This document shows, in pieces, positions 16,068-24,596 of a stretch of DNA of 64,000 nt (position 1 is the stretch's first letter; each line of letters opens with the position of its first letter). The position numbers were made by a program, and so were the translations under genes. The DNA lies in contig NZ_CP086136.1 of NCBI RefSeq assembly GCF_017565645.3, positions 4,633,501 through 4,697,500 of the forward strand, in the 5' to 3' direction. The notes beneath the pieces were generated by a model, which was not told the origin of the DNA, did not search any database, and was given only the letters and a program-made list of their open reading frames with translations. The stretch is from Bradyrhizobium barranii subsp. barranii (lineage in GTDB: Bacteria; Pseudomonadota; Alphaproteobacteria; Rhizobiales; Xanthobacteraceae).

Positions 16068-17080
16068 GCAATCTGAATACGGGTGTGGCACGCGCGCCGG
16101 GCAATTATGTTGCCAATCAAATGCCCGACATCGCAAAGGCCTTGTCCGACGGGCAGCTCAAGGTTCTGCTCCTGCTGGGGACCAACATGCTGTCGTCCTT
16201 CGCGGACGCCGGTGAAATCTCCCATGGTCTCGGCAAGACGGGTCTGGTCGTTTGCGTCGATCTGTTCATGAATGAAACGGCGCGGCGTTTCGCCGATGTG
16301 TTGTTGCCTGGAACCGCCTGGCTCGAGGAATTGGGATTTTAGGTGACGAACACGCACCTCTATCTGATGGAGCGTGCACTGGAGCGGGAGGGAGAGACGC
16401 GCCCGATCTATGAAATCCTGAGTTCTTTGGCAGACTCCCTCGGGCTTGCTGACTTCTTTCCGTGGGCGTCGATCGAAGAGGTGATCGATGTCATCTTGAA
16501 TGACACGACAACCGGCCATGCGACTGTTGCGTCGCTGCGCGCTGCCGGTGGCTTTTTGCCTCTTAACGTGCCCGCGGTCGCCTATGCGGATCGGAAATTC
16601 GATTCATCGTCCGGGAAGATCGAATTCTGCTCGCCGCAGGCGGCAAGGCTCGGGCTTCCGCCACTTCCGGTGCACGGCGGCGACCAGGCTTCGCCCTATC
16701 CGTTGTCGCTGAGCTTCGGAAGGACGCTGACACATTTTCATTCGTTCTATGACGAGGGCCAGGCTCTCCCGGCATTGGCAAAGCACAATGTTGCCCCGCA
16801 ACTCTGGATATCGCCGGTGGATGCAGAGGCGCGTCAGCTCAGCAACGGGGATGCGATCAGGATTTACAATCAGCGGGGCGAGTTCGCGGCAAAGGCCTGC
16901 GTCACCGACGACGTCAAGCCCGGGGTGGTCTGGATGCGCGATGGCTGGGTTGGCCTCAATCATCTCACGTCCGGCGACGCGGTCCTGACCGGAGACGCTC
17001 TTAGTCTTTTTCACTTCTCCGTTGGCCAGTCCGACTACGGCGCCCGCGTGGAGGTCGCGCGAAGGCAGGCATCGTTGTAG
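16068..17080 (+). pseudogene. Molybdopterin-dependent oxidoreductase, C-terminal part (contains in-frame TAG)
   Basis: This is the rest of the oxidoreductase after the IS110 element: ARAPGNYVANQMPDIAKAL, the molybdopterin-binding GTNMLSSFADAG, and a molydopterin dinucleotide-binding C-terminal domain (LFHFSVGQ near the end). A TAG at 16340-16342 interrupts the frame between AWLEELGF and TNTHLYLMERAL. Homologues have a Lys or similar residue there, so AAG to TAG is the likely change. With the IS and the stop codon, the gene has two independent lesions and is very probably non-functional. Confidence 0.85.
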
Positions 17081-17100
17081 ACGAGGCTATCCGGCGTCGA

Positions 17101-18576
17101 TCACAGCCGCAGCACCTTGCCTGGATTCATGATGTTCTGTGGGTCGAGCGCGCGCTTGATCGTTCGCATGATGTCGAGCTCGGTCTTCGACCGGTAGTGA
17201 CTGAGCTCGTCGAGCTTGTCGATGCCGATGCCGTGCTCCGCCGAGATCGAGCCGCCCATGGAAGTGATGAGATCGTTCACGGCCCGCGTGATAGCGGACG
17301 AATATTGGGTCAGCGTCTGCTGATCCATGCCTTTGGGGCCCATGAACGAGAAATGCAGATTGCCGTCGCCGATGTGTCCCAAAGGATAGGGGCGAATGGT
17401 CGGAAGAATGTCGAACACGGCCTTGAGCCCCTGGTCGATGAACCCGGGAATCCTGGAGATGGCCACCGACACGTCGTAGCTCAGTCCCGGCCCCTCGGCA
17501 CGGGAGGCCTCGGCGACGCTTTCCCGGATGCGCCACATGTTGCGCGATTGACCGACCGTCTGCGCCAATGCCGCGTCGAGCACGCGGCCGGCCTCGAGCT
17601 GATCGGCGAGAAACTGCTCCAGCTTCTCGGTCATGCCCTCGGTCCCGTCCTGTCGGGCCCGCGAGGACGACCATTCAAGCAGGAGGTACCATGGCGTGTC
17701 CGCCTTGAGAGGGTCCTGGGTGCCGGGGATATGGCGCAGCACCATGTCGATGGCGCTGCGGCTCATCAGCTCGCAGGAGCCGACATTGTCCCCTGATGCG
17801 GCATGGGCTTCGGACAGGATCTCCAGCGCCGCGCGCGGATCGCGGATCGCCAGCCACGCCGTGCAGACGTCCTTCGGCGCCGGCCATAGCTTGAGGACGG
17901 CCTTCGTGATGATGCCCAGCGTTCCCTCGGCGCCCATGAAAAGGTGCTTGAGGTCGTAGCCCGTGTTGTCCTTCTTGAGCGCGCGCAGGCCGTCCCAGAC
18001 GTCCCCGTTGGCCAGCACGACTTCGAGCCCCAAGACGAGATTGCGGGCATTGCCATAGCGGAGCACCTGAACGCCGCCGGCGTTGGTCGAGAGATTGCCG
18101 CCGATCATGCATGAGCCCTGGGCGCCAAGGCTGAGCGGCAGGAACCTGTCGTGACGGCTTGCGGTCTCCTGAAGCGTCTGGAGAACGCAGCCGGCCTCGA
18201 CCGTCATTGCGTAACCGACGGCATCGACGTCCAGCACGCGGTTCATGCGGCCAAGCGACAGCACGATACCGGTGTGCGCCGGCCAGGGCGTGGCCCCGCC
18301 CATCAGACCGGTGTTGCCACCCTGCGGCACGATCGCGACGCCGTGCTCGTGGCAAAGCCGGACAACTTTCGAGACTTCCTCGGTGCTGCCAGGACGGACG
18401 ACGGCGCCCGCGCCGCCGACCAGCAGTCCACGCCAATCCGTCACGAACGGCTGCTTGCCGTGCTCGTCCTCGATCAGGCCCTTCTCGCCGACGATCGCGC
18501 GCAGCGCATCGCGCATCCGGGCGGTCAAAGGAGCGGTCGGGATGGTGGGTAGGGAGGACGGGAAGGCAGCTGGCAT
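17101..18576 (-). CDS. FAD-binding oxidoreductase, D-2-hydroxyacid dehydrogenase type
   Basis: 491 residues of the GlcD/D-2-hydroxyglutarate dehydrogenase family. The N-terminal PCMH-type FAD domain carries VPQGGNTGLMGG and GSCMIGGNLSTNAGG. The C-terminal substrate domain carries GHIGDGNLHFSF and ISAEHGIGIDK, whose His residues sit at the active site. The enzyme oxidises a D-2-hydroxyacid to the 2-oxoacid and passes electrons to an acceptor. It is the last gene of the minus-strand run that starts at 23184, 171 bases after the ABC ATPase gene, so its place in the operon is probable but not certain. The substrate is not determinable. Confidence 0.88.
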   Translation of the reverse strand: MPAAFPSSLPTIPTAPLTARMRDALRAIVGEKGLIEDEHGKQPFVTDWRGLLVGGAGAVVRPGSTEEVSKVVRLCHEHGVAIVPQGGNTGLMGGATPWPAHTGIVLSLGRMNRVLDVDAVGYAMTVEAGCVLQTLQETASRHDRFLPLSLGAQGSCMIGGNLSTNAGGVQVLRYGNARNLVLGLEVVLANGDVWDGLRALKKDNTGYDLKHLFMGAEGTLGIITKAVLKLWPAPKDVCTAWLAIRDPRAALEILSEAHAASGDNVGSCELMSRSAIDMVLRHIPGTQDPLKADTPWYLLLEWSSSRARQDGTEGMTEKLEQFLADQLEAGRVLDAALAQTVGQSRNMWRIRESVAEASRAEGPGLSYDVSVAISRIPGFIDQGLKAVFDILPTIRPYPLGHIGDGNLHFSFMGPKGMDQQTLTQYSSAITRAVNDLITSMGGSISAEHGIGIDKLDELSHYRSKTELDIMRTIKRALDPQNIMNPGKVLRL

Positions 18577-18747
18577 TTTGTTTCCCCTGGCGCATCTTGG
18601 TGTGCACTGCGCACGTAACGTGCAGGGGTATTCTCCACGTTTGCGGCGGGGAGTCTAATGGCAATATGTCTCGAAGCGGGGACCGTGGACGAACGCGTCC
18701 AGCAGGTGCCCGTCACCGACGGCGCTTGGTCTCGGCCGAGCGGAATT

Positions 18748-19515
18748 CTAGTGGATGATCTGGTTCAGGAAACCCTTCGCCCGTTCCGTGCGCGGAGCCC
18801 GGAAGAACGTCTCCGGATCCGCTTCCTCCACGATGCTTCCGCGATCCATGAAGACGACCCGATCGGCGACCTCGCGGGCGAATCCCATCTCGTGCGTCAC
18901 GCAGACCATCGTCATTCCATCTCGCGCCAGCTCGACCATGGTGTCCAGCACTTCCTTGACCATCTCGGGGTCGAGAGCGGACGTCGGTTCGTCGAACAGC
19001 ATGATCTTGGGCTGCATGCACAGCGCCCGCGCGATGGCGACGCGTTGCTGCTGGCCACCCGACAATTGTGCGGGATACTTGTCCGCCTGATCCTGAATGC
19101 GGACCTTCCGCAGCAAGCCGAGTGCGCGATCGCGCGCTTCCGCTTGCGAGATGCCACGAACCTTCATCGGAGCCAGCATGCAGTTCTCGGCGACCGTGAG
19201 GTGCGGAAAGAGGTTGAAGCTCTGAAAGACCATCCCGACCTCGCAGCGCACGCTGTTGATGTCGGCCATGCGGTTGCTCAATTCGACACCGTCGACGACG
19301 ATCCTGCCGCCGTCGTGTTTCTCGATGTGGTTGATGCACCGGATGAGCGTCGACTTGCCGGAGCCCGAAGGACCGCACAGGACGATCTTCTCGCCCTTGC
19401 CGACCCTGAGATTGACGTCGTTCAGCGCATTGAATGCGCCGAATCGCTTCATCACATTCTCGACGAGGACGATTGCATTGGGCTGCGTGGCATTGCTGAC
19501 AGTCGCTTGAGGCAT
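18748..19515 (-). CDS. Amino acid ABC transporter ATP-binding protein
   Basis: 255 residues of the polar amino acid (GlnQ/HisP) class. Walker [15 protein letters not shown], signature [15 protein letters not shown], Walker [13 protein letters not shown] and switch His in [10 protein letters not shown] are all present. ATG 19515 is chosen because MPQATVSN begins the recognisable protein after an upstream run of unrelated codons. It lies 40 bases after the end of the permease gene at 19556-20248. It energises import by the two permeases and the binding protein upstream. All sites look intact. Confidence 0.92.
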   Translation of the reverse strand: MPQATVSNATQPNAIVLVENVMKRFGAFNALNDVNLRVGKGEKIVLCGPSGSGKSTLIRCINHIEKHDGGRIVVDGVELSNRMADINSVRCEVGMVFQSFNLFPHLTVAENCMLAPMKVRGISQAEARDRALGLLRKVRIQDQADKYPAQLSGGQQQRVAIARALCMQPKIMLFDEPTSALDPEMVKEVLDTMVELARDGMTMVCVTHEMGFAREVADRVVFMDRGSIVEEADPETFFRAPRTERAKGFLNQIIH

Positions 19516-19555
19516 GTTCGTCTCCCGAATACGAGGCCGTTTGGTATCCCGATGA

Positions 19556-20248
19556 TCATCGTGCCGTGGCAAGGCCATATCGCTTGCGAAGGGTGGCGAC
19601 GCACTGGGAGGCCGCCGAGCTGATGACGAGGTAGGCCACCGCGACGACGAGGTACATCTCGACGAGACGTCCATTGAGCTGTGCGAGCTTGGAAGCCGCG
19701 CCCAGAAGATCCGTCAACGACAGCACGTAAACGAGAGACGTGTCCTGAAACAGGATGATCGTCTGGCTCAGGATGATCGGGCTCGCCACGCGAAGGACTT
19801 GCGGCAGGACGACATGGCGGTAGGTGTCGTAGGTCGACAGCGCGAGCGCCTGGCAGGCCTCGAATTGCCCCTTGTTCACGGCCCGCAGTCCGACGCGGAT
19901 GATCTCTGAGTAGTAGGCGGCTTCAAACAAGCCAAAGGTGATGAACGCCGTGTAGGTCGCCCCGATCGGAATCGGGCGGCCGTTGCCGCTCAGGTGCCCA
20001 AGCACGATCGGCACCAGGAAGAAGAACCAGAAGAGGACGAGGATCAACGGGATCGACCGGATGATCGCGACGTAGCCGCGGACGATCTGCGCGAACACCG
20101 GGACCTCGAAGTGCTGTACCAGCGCAAGACAGGTTCCGAGGACCATGCCGATGGCGAATGCGGCCACCGTGAGCGAAAGCGAGAAGAGCAGGCCCGACCA
20201 GAGATAAGGCCACGACTGCGCGACGATCGAGAAATCGAGGGTATTCAT
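19556..20248 (-). CDS. Amino acid ABC transporter permease (GltK-like)
   Basis: 230 residues, His/Glu/Gln/Arg permease family, with about five hydrophobic helices. The EAA loop is visible as [20 protein letters not shown] (the ATPase-contact segment). Its start overlaps the end of the next upstream permease by 4 bases (20245-20248), so translation is coupled. With 20245-21039 it would form the membrane channel of the importer. The solute is unknown. Confidence 0.9.
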   Translation of the reverse strand: MNTLDFSIVAQSWPYLWSGLLFSLSLTVAAFAIGMVLGTCLALVQHFEVPVFAQIVRGYVAIIRSIPLILVLFWFFFLVPIVLGHLSGNGRPIPIGATYTAFITFGLFEAAYYSEIIRVGLRAVNKGQFEACQALALSTYDTYRHVVLPQVLRVASPIILSQTIILFQDTSLVYVLSLTDLLGAASKLAQLNGRLVEMYLVVAVAYLVISSAASQCVATLRKRYGLATAR

Positions 20249-21039
20249 TTCACGGTCTCCATGGCGCCCGGCAGAGCGCTGCCCTGCTGCATGTCAGCGG
20301 CGAGATCCTGTTCAGCAGTGAGCTTCACCGGGGCGCTGCCCGGAATCCTGACGGCCTTGTCGATGAGCGTCATGATCTGATACGCAACCAGCGCCAGGCA
20401 AAGATAGATGATCGTCGCCGCGCCGAAGGCCGAGAATGTCTGGAACGTTGCCTCGCTGATCTGGCGCGCCTGTGCGGTGAGCTCCATCAAGCCGATCGTG
20501 AGTGCGACGGAGGTGTTCTTGTATATTCCCATCACCTCGCTGGTGAGGCTCGGCACGATCAGGCGCAGAGCCTGCGGCACGACGACGTAGCGATAGGTGA
20601 GGTAGCCGCTGAGGCCGAGAGCGTTGGCGGCCTCGATCTGCCCCTTCGGAAGCGCTTCGATGCCGGCCCGGACCTGCTCGGCTATTCGAGACGCCGTGTA
20701 GAGTCCCAGGCAAAGGAGTGCCGGGAAGAACGATGCCCAAGGCGGCGGCATCTGCTTGATGGGGTTTCCGAGCGCGGCCGGTACCACCTCCGGGAAAACG
20801 AAGTACCAGAGGAACATCTGCACCAGGACAGGGATGTTCCGGAATATCTCGACGTAGAGCCGGGCCGGAATCGAGACGAAGCGATTCTGGACTGTGCGGC
20901 CCACGCCGACGAACACGCCGATGCCAAAGGCGATCCACCAGCCGAAGAAGGCCAGAGCCAGGGTCCAACCGAGACCCGACAGAAGCCAGTCGATATAGCG
21001 CTGGCCGTCTGCCGCCTGTTCAAAAAGCACTCCGAACAT
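20245..21039 (-). CDS. Amino acid ABC transporter permease (GltJ-like)
   Basis: 264 residues with an N-terminal transmembrane region and the EAA-loop segment EAANALGLSGYLTYRYVVVP. GltJ-type permeases of this family are somewhat longer than the GltK type, as here. The gene starts 62 bases after the end of the binding-protein gene (21102) and overlaps the following permease by 4 bases. Both permeases and the ATPase are intact, so loss of the binding protein would be the limiting defect of the importer. Confidence 0.9.
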   Translation of the reverse strand: MFGVLFEQAADGQRYIDWLLSGLGWTLALAFFGWWIAFGIGVFVGVGRTVQNRFVSIPARLYVEIFRNIPVLVQMFLWYFVFPEVVPAALGNPIKQMPPPWASFFPALLCLGLYTASRIAEQVRAGIEALPKGQIEAANALGLSGYLTYRYVVVPQALRLIVPSLTSEVMGIYKNTSVALTIGLMELTAQARQISEATFQTFSAFGAATIIYLCLALVAYQIMTLIDKAVRIPGSAPVKLTAEQDLAADMQQGSALPGAMETVK

Positions 21040-21101
21040 CGCGAGCCTCCGGGTTGCAGGTGCGGACGAGGATGACTTTCCGGGACGATCAGCTCCGTCA
21101 A

Positions 21102-21994
21102 TCAGTCGACGGCATCGCTGGGATGTGCGATCCGCGCCATCAACTCGTCGGTGAGCGGGAATGCGAGGTTCTCACCCTTGGGCGGGATTGGCCTGGTGAA
21201 CCATTTCGCGTAGGTCTTCTCGAATTGGCCGGATGCCATCTGCTTGGAGAGAACGTCGTCGACGAGCCTCTTGAAGCCGGCGTCGCCCTTGGTGAACATC
21301 AGCCCATAGTAGATCTTCGCGTAACCCTCGGAAAGGAACAGGAGCGCGTCCGGATTCGGCGCCGCAGCCTTGAGCCCGGCGAGGAGGATATCGTCCTCCA
21401 TGAAGGCGACGGCGCGGCCGGTGTTTAGCATCAGGAAGGACTCCGCATGGTCCTTGGCCTGGACGATGTTGAGGCCGAGCTGCTCCTTGGCGTTGACGCT
21501 CTGCGCGAAACCTACTGCGTTGGAGCCTTGCGTGGCGACAACCGTCTTGCCTTTCAGGTCGCCGGCGGTCTTCACGCCACTGGCGGCCTTGACGAGCCAG
21601 CGCGGCTGGCTGACGAACGTTGCGACCGAGAACGAGACCTGTTCCTGCCTCTTCTTGTCGTTCGCGGTGCCGCCGCATTCGATGTCGACAGTCCCGCTCT
21701 GGATCAGGGGTATCCGGTTCGAGGAGTTCACCGGCGTGTAGTTGACCGACCGGGCAACTTCAGCTCATCCTTGATGCGATCGATGATCGCCGCGCAGAGA
21801 TCGAGCGAGAAGCCGATCGGCTTCTGATCCGGCCCGAGGTACGAGAACGGTATCGAAGCCTCACGGTAGCCGATCGTGATCGCGCCGCTGGATTTGACCT
21901 TGTCGAGCGTCGGGCTGTCGGCTGCCGCGGACGGGCTTGCGTTGATAGCCAGGAGCGCCGGGAGAAGTCCCAATACCTGAACGAGCTTCTTCAT
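21102..21994 (-). pseudogene. Amino acid ABC transporter substrate-binding protein (frameshifted)
   Basis: ATG 21994 opens a signal peptide (MKKLVQVLGLLPALLAINAS) and the start of a polar amino acid-binding protein (LDKVKSSGAITIGYREASIP). The frame breaks at about 21754-21761: after KDELK the protein continues as VARSVNYTPVNSSNRIPLIQ in another frame and runs to TGA at 21102-21104. Adding one G after CTGAAG restores DELKVARSVNYTP, so the lesion is a 1-base loss. The remainder contains the periplasmic-binding segments GTVDIECGGT and DLKGKTVVATQGSN. It is a probable operon member with the PLP enzyme 29 bases upstream. Confidence 0.82.
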
Positions 21995-22023
21995 GGTCTT
22001 TGCCTTCCCATCGTTTGTCAAAC

Positions 22024-23184
22024 TCAAGCTGCGACGGACGGGCGTCCGAGCCCTCGCCGGCGGATGACGTCGATCAGGCGATCGATGTCGGTGGCGGTGT
22101 TGAACATGCCGAGCGAGACGCGAATGCCATCTCGTTCGGGCGACACGCGCACATCGTTCTCCTCGAAATGGCCGAGCCAGTCTGCCGCGGGCAGGGCGAT
22201 GACATAGATGTGCGGAGCGCGATGCTTGCGCTCGCGCGGACCAACGAGGCGGACGCCCAGCTCGTCCAGGCGTGCAATCAGGTGATCGCCGAGATCGAAG
22301 CAGTGGTTCTGGATGTTCTGCACCCCGATCTGCTCGATCATGTCGAGCGAAGCACCGAGGGCGTGGACTGCGGGCAGGTTGAAGTTGCCGAGCTCGAAGC
22401 GCCTGGCGGCCGGCGAGGGCGCCATCCCGTCGGCACGCGCGATGAGATCGCTCGGGATCTCGGCGAGGCTCGCAGCCGCCAGATAGGTCGGCTCGAGCTC
22501 TTTGAGCGTCTTGTCCCAATAGAGCAGCCCGAGCCCTTGCGGAACCAATAATCCCTTGTGGCTGCCGGAGCCGATGAAGCTTGCGCCGATCGCCTTGGCG
22601 TCAACAGGCACGACTCCGATGGCCTGCATCACGTCCACCACGAAGTGGAGCTTGTTCCTGACGCACATCGCGCCGACGCTCTCGATGTCAAAGCGGTGAC
22701 CGGCGTGAAAAGTCACATGCGACATCGAGATCGCACGCGTCCTTTCGTCAATGAAGGGAGCAAAGCTGTCGGCGTCGACGACGTCCGTCATCGGGATGAA
22801 GCGGATCTCGACGCCTTTCCGTTGCAGATTGAGGAACGCGTAGGCGTTGTTCGGGTGATCGCCGTGGATCATCAGGACGTTGTCGCCGGCCTGTAGCGGC
22901 AGTGCGTTTGCCGCAATGTTCATGCTTTCCGACGTGTTTTTCGTGAAGGCAATCTCATCCGCCGTCACGCCGAGAAAGCGGGCGACCTTGGCACGGGTCT
23001 GCTCGACCCGATCGAGCCAGATGCTCTTCGGACCGGCTGTCTCGAAGCCCTCGCGAAGGAAAAGCTCGATCGCGGCCTTCACGGGACGCGCGAGCGGCGT
23101 TTGAAACCCGGAATCCAGATAGACCATCCGTTCGACGGCGGGGAATTCCTTCCTCACGGCGTCCACGTCGTAATGACGAGACAT
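22024..23184 (-). CDS. Aminotransferase class V-fold PLP-dependent enzyme
   Basis: About 386 residues of the fold-type I cysteine desulfurase/isopenicillin epimerase-like superfamily. The PLP Lys lies in GSGSHKGLLVPQGLGLLYW. The preceding THVTFHAGHRFD-type region and VVDVMQAIGVVPVD carry the PLP-contact Asp and Gln. ATG 23184 is chosen because GGAG lies 7 bases upstream and the recognisable protein starts MSRHYDVDAVRKEFP. It is the first gene of the probable operon with the ABC importer and FAD dehydrogenase, and is divergent from an IclR gene. Possible reactions include desulfuration, lyase or epimerase chemistry; the sequence does not decide between them. Confidence 0.82.
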   Translation of the reverse strand: MSRHYDVDAVRKEFPAVERMVYLDSGFQTPLARPVKAAIELFLREGFETAGPKSIWLDRVEQTRAKVARFLGVTADEIAFTKNTSESMNIAANALPLQAGDNVLMIHGDHPNNAYAFLNLQRKGVEIRFIPMTDVVDADSFAPFIDERTRAISMSHVTFHAGHRFDIESVGAMCVRNKLHFVVDVMQAIGVVPVDAKAIGASFIGSGSHKGLLVPQGLGLLYWDKTLKELEPTYLAAASLAEIPSDLIARADGMAPSPAARRFELGNFNLPAVHALGASLDMIEQIGVQNIQNHCFDLGDHLIARLDELGVRLVGPRERKHRAPHIYVIALPAADWLGHFEENDVRVSPERDGIRVSLGMFNTATDIDRLIDVIRRRGLGRPSVAA

Positions 23185-23320
23185 GCACATCTCCTGTTGA
23201 GCGCGCCGGCAGAACTTGGCTCCCGGCCAAGCGGCGGAGCGCGATTTTCGGAACGGCGAGACCGCACTGCACAATTTCTGGTCAATCGCCGGTGACGCCA
23301 AGAATATGAGCTTTCAGGAT

Positions 23321-23342
23321 TTCGACAATCGATTATATCGAA
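23321..23342. promoter_or_regulatory. Inverted repeat TTCGA-N12-TCGAA in the divergent promoter
   Basis: TTCGA (23321-23325) and TCGAA (23338-23342) form arms around a spacer that contains AATCGATT (23327-23334), itself a palindrome. The surrounding 23300-23390 is notably AT-rich compared with the genes. It lies between the PLP enzyme (start 23184) and the IclR gene (start 23422), so it is a candidate operator for both. The two symmetry centres differ by one base, so this is weaker than the site at 10132. Confidence 0.35.
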
Positions 23343-23421
23343 TTTCAATAGGTTTTATTCCGAAAAATGATAATACTTGGCGTTGATCTTGATTTCACTT
23401 CCAGTTTTGGCCGTGCGGGAA

Positions 23422-24216
23422 ATGACGAAGCGAATTGGGAAGGATGGACCGTTGGACCGGGCTTTCGCGATCGTTCGGCATGTTGCCGACCAACGCAAAG
23501 CCGTCTCGGCCGCGGAGATCGCAAAGGCTCTTTCGCTGCCGCTTCCAACGGCACACAGGTTGATCGGAAACCTCGAAGACCGCGGATTGCTTCAGAAGGC
23601 GTTGGGTACCAAGCGGTACGTTGTGGGAAACCAGCTCGTCACGCTGTCCGCCACCGTCATCGGCGCTGCATTTCGCACTGCGCGGCGGCACGCGGTGCTT
23701 CGGGCGGTCGCGGGAGAAATCGGCGAACAGTGTGAGATCGGCGTCGTGCGCGACAACGTCGTTGCCTATGTCGACAGCGTTCGCGTTTCGGAGCCGCAAG
23801 GTCTCCAGTTCAATCCGGGAGAAGCGGCGCCGTTACACTGCACGTCGACCGGAAAGATCTATATGAGCAGACTGCCCGAGCGGATCCGGGCGAAGCTGTG
23901 CCGCGCGCTACCCCTAACCAAGTTCACCGAAACGACGATCGTCGATGTCCACGCTCTGATGAAGGTTCTCGAGGAGACGCGACAACGCGGCTGGGCCAAG
24001 ACAAACGAAGAGTACGTCAAGGGGGTGGTGGGGTGCGCCGTCCCCATTCTGTCACCGGATCGGGAGTTGATCGCTTGCCTCGGCGTCTCTGTACCGGTGG
24101 CCCGCGTGAGCTTCGCCGAACTGGACCGGTTCATAGCGCCGCTTCAAAAGGCCGCCGCTCTGCTATCCGACACCATTCTGCAAGTTGAAGACGACGATGG
24201 CGCAGATGCCCGATGA
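23422..24216 (+). CDS. IclR family transcriptional regulator
   Basis: About 264 residues from ATG 23422 (MTKRIGKDGPLDRAFAIVRH). The N-terminal winged helix contains VSAAEIAKALSLPLPTAHRL with a typical recognition helix. The C-terminal effector domain carries AAPLHCTSTGKIYMSRLP and GWAKTNEEYVKGVVGCAVPI, the standard IclR pattern. An earlier in-frame start at 23377 is possible but lacks a ribosome-binding site. It probably controls the divergent PLP enzyme and ABC importer operon. The effector is unknown. Confidence 0.9.
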   Translation: MTKRIGKDGPLDRAFAIVRHVADQRKAVSAAEIAKALSLPLPTAHRLIGNLEDRGLLQKALGTKRYVVGNQLVTLSATVIGAAFRTARRHAVLRAVAGEIGEQCEIGVVRDNVVAYVDSVRVSEPQGLQFNPGEAAPLHCTSTGKIYMSRLPERIRAKLCRALPLTKFTETTIVDVHALMKVLEETRQRGWAKTNEEYVKGVVGCAVPILSPDRELIACLGVSVPVARVSFAELDRFIAPLQKAAALLSDTILQVEDDDGADAR

Positions 24217-24596
24217 CGGCATGATGCCTTGGCCTCCGTGCCATAGCCGTCCTTAACCAGACCGACGTGCCTGCTGCGCGGTGATGCTGCGCAGCCCACC
24301 GGACGCACCCGCCAGCGCCGGCGTTGAGGCCGTATCGACCGCACCTGAGGCCGCTTACCCCTCAATCTCTGCGATCGCGTTTAACCGACGTTAATGATGT
24401 CTTCTCGATATGGAACATCCCACTCCGTTGCACTCCCTGTTTGTGGATTGCCCGTAAGTGTTGATTAAGAAGGCCATATCCATATTCCAGCCTGCGATTG
24501 GCGGGCTGACCGGCAGCGGTAATCCCACCGGTTGCCCCGATCAAAAGACTTTAGGAATTGCTCTCTGCCGCCACGACGGCAATCAGGATGAAGGTC
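24217..24596. other. Intergenic region upstream of the Tad-type genes, with a near-CtrA motif
   Basis: About 380 bases without a supported gene. TTAACCGACGTTAA (24381-24394) resembles the CtrA consensus TTAA-N7-TTAA but has a 6-base spacer. It lies about 200 bases before the first pilus-type gene. A short GC-rich stem (CACCGGTTGCC region around 24530) is visible. No RNA gene was recognised. The CtrA idea is a low-confidence inference. Confidence 0.3.

Noticed and set aside
18658..19623. Open frame opposite the ABC ATPase.
   Set aside because: The minus strand has all ABC motifs; the plus-strand frame has none.
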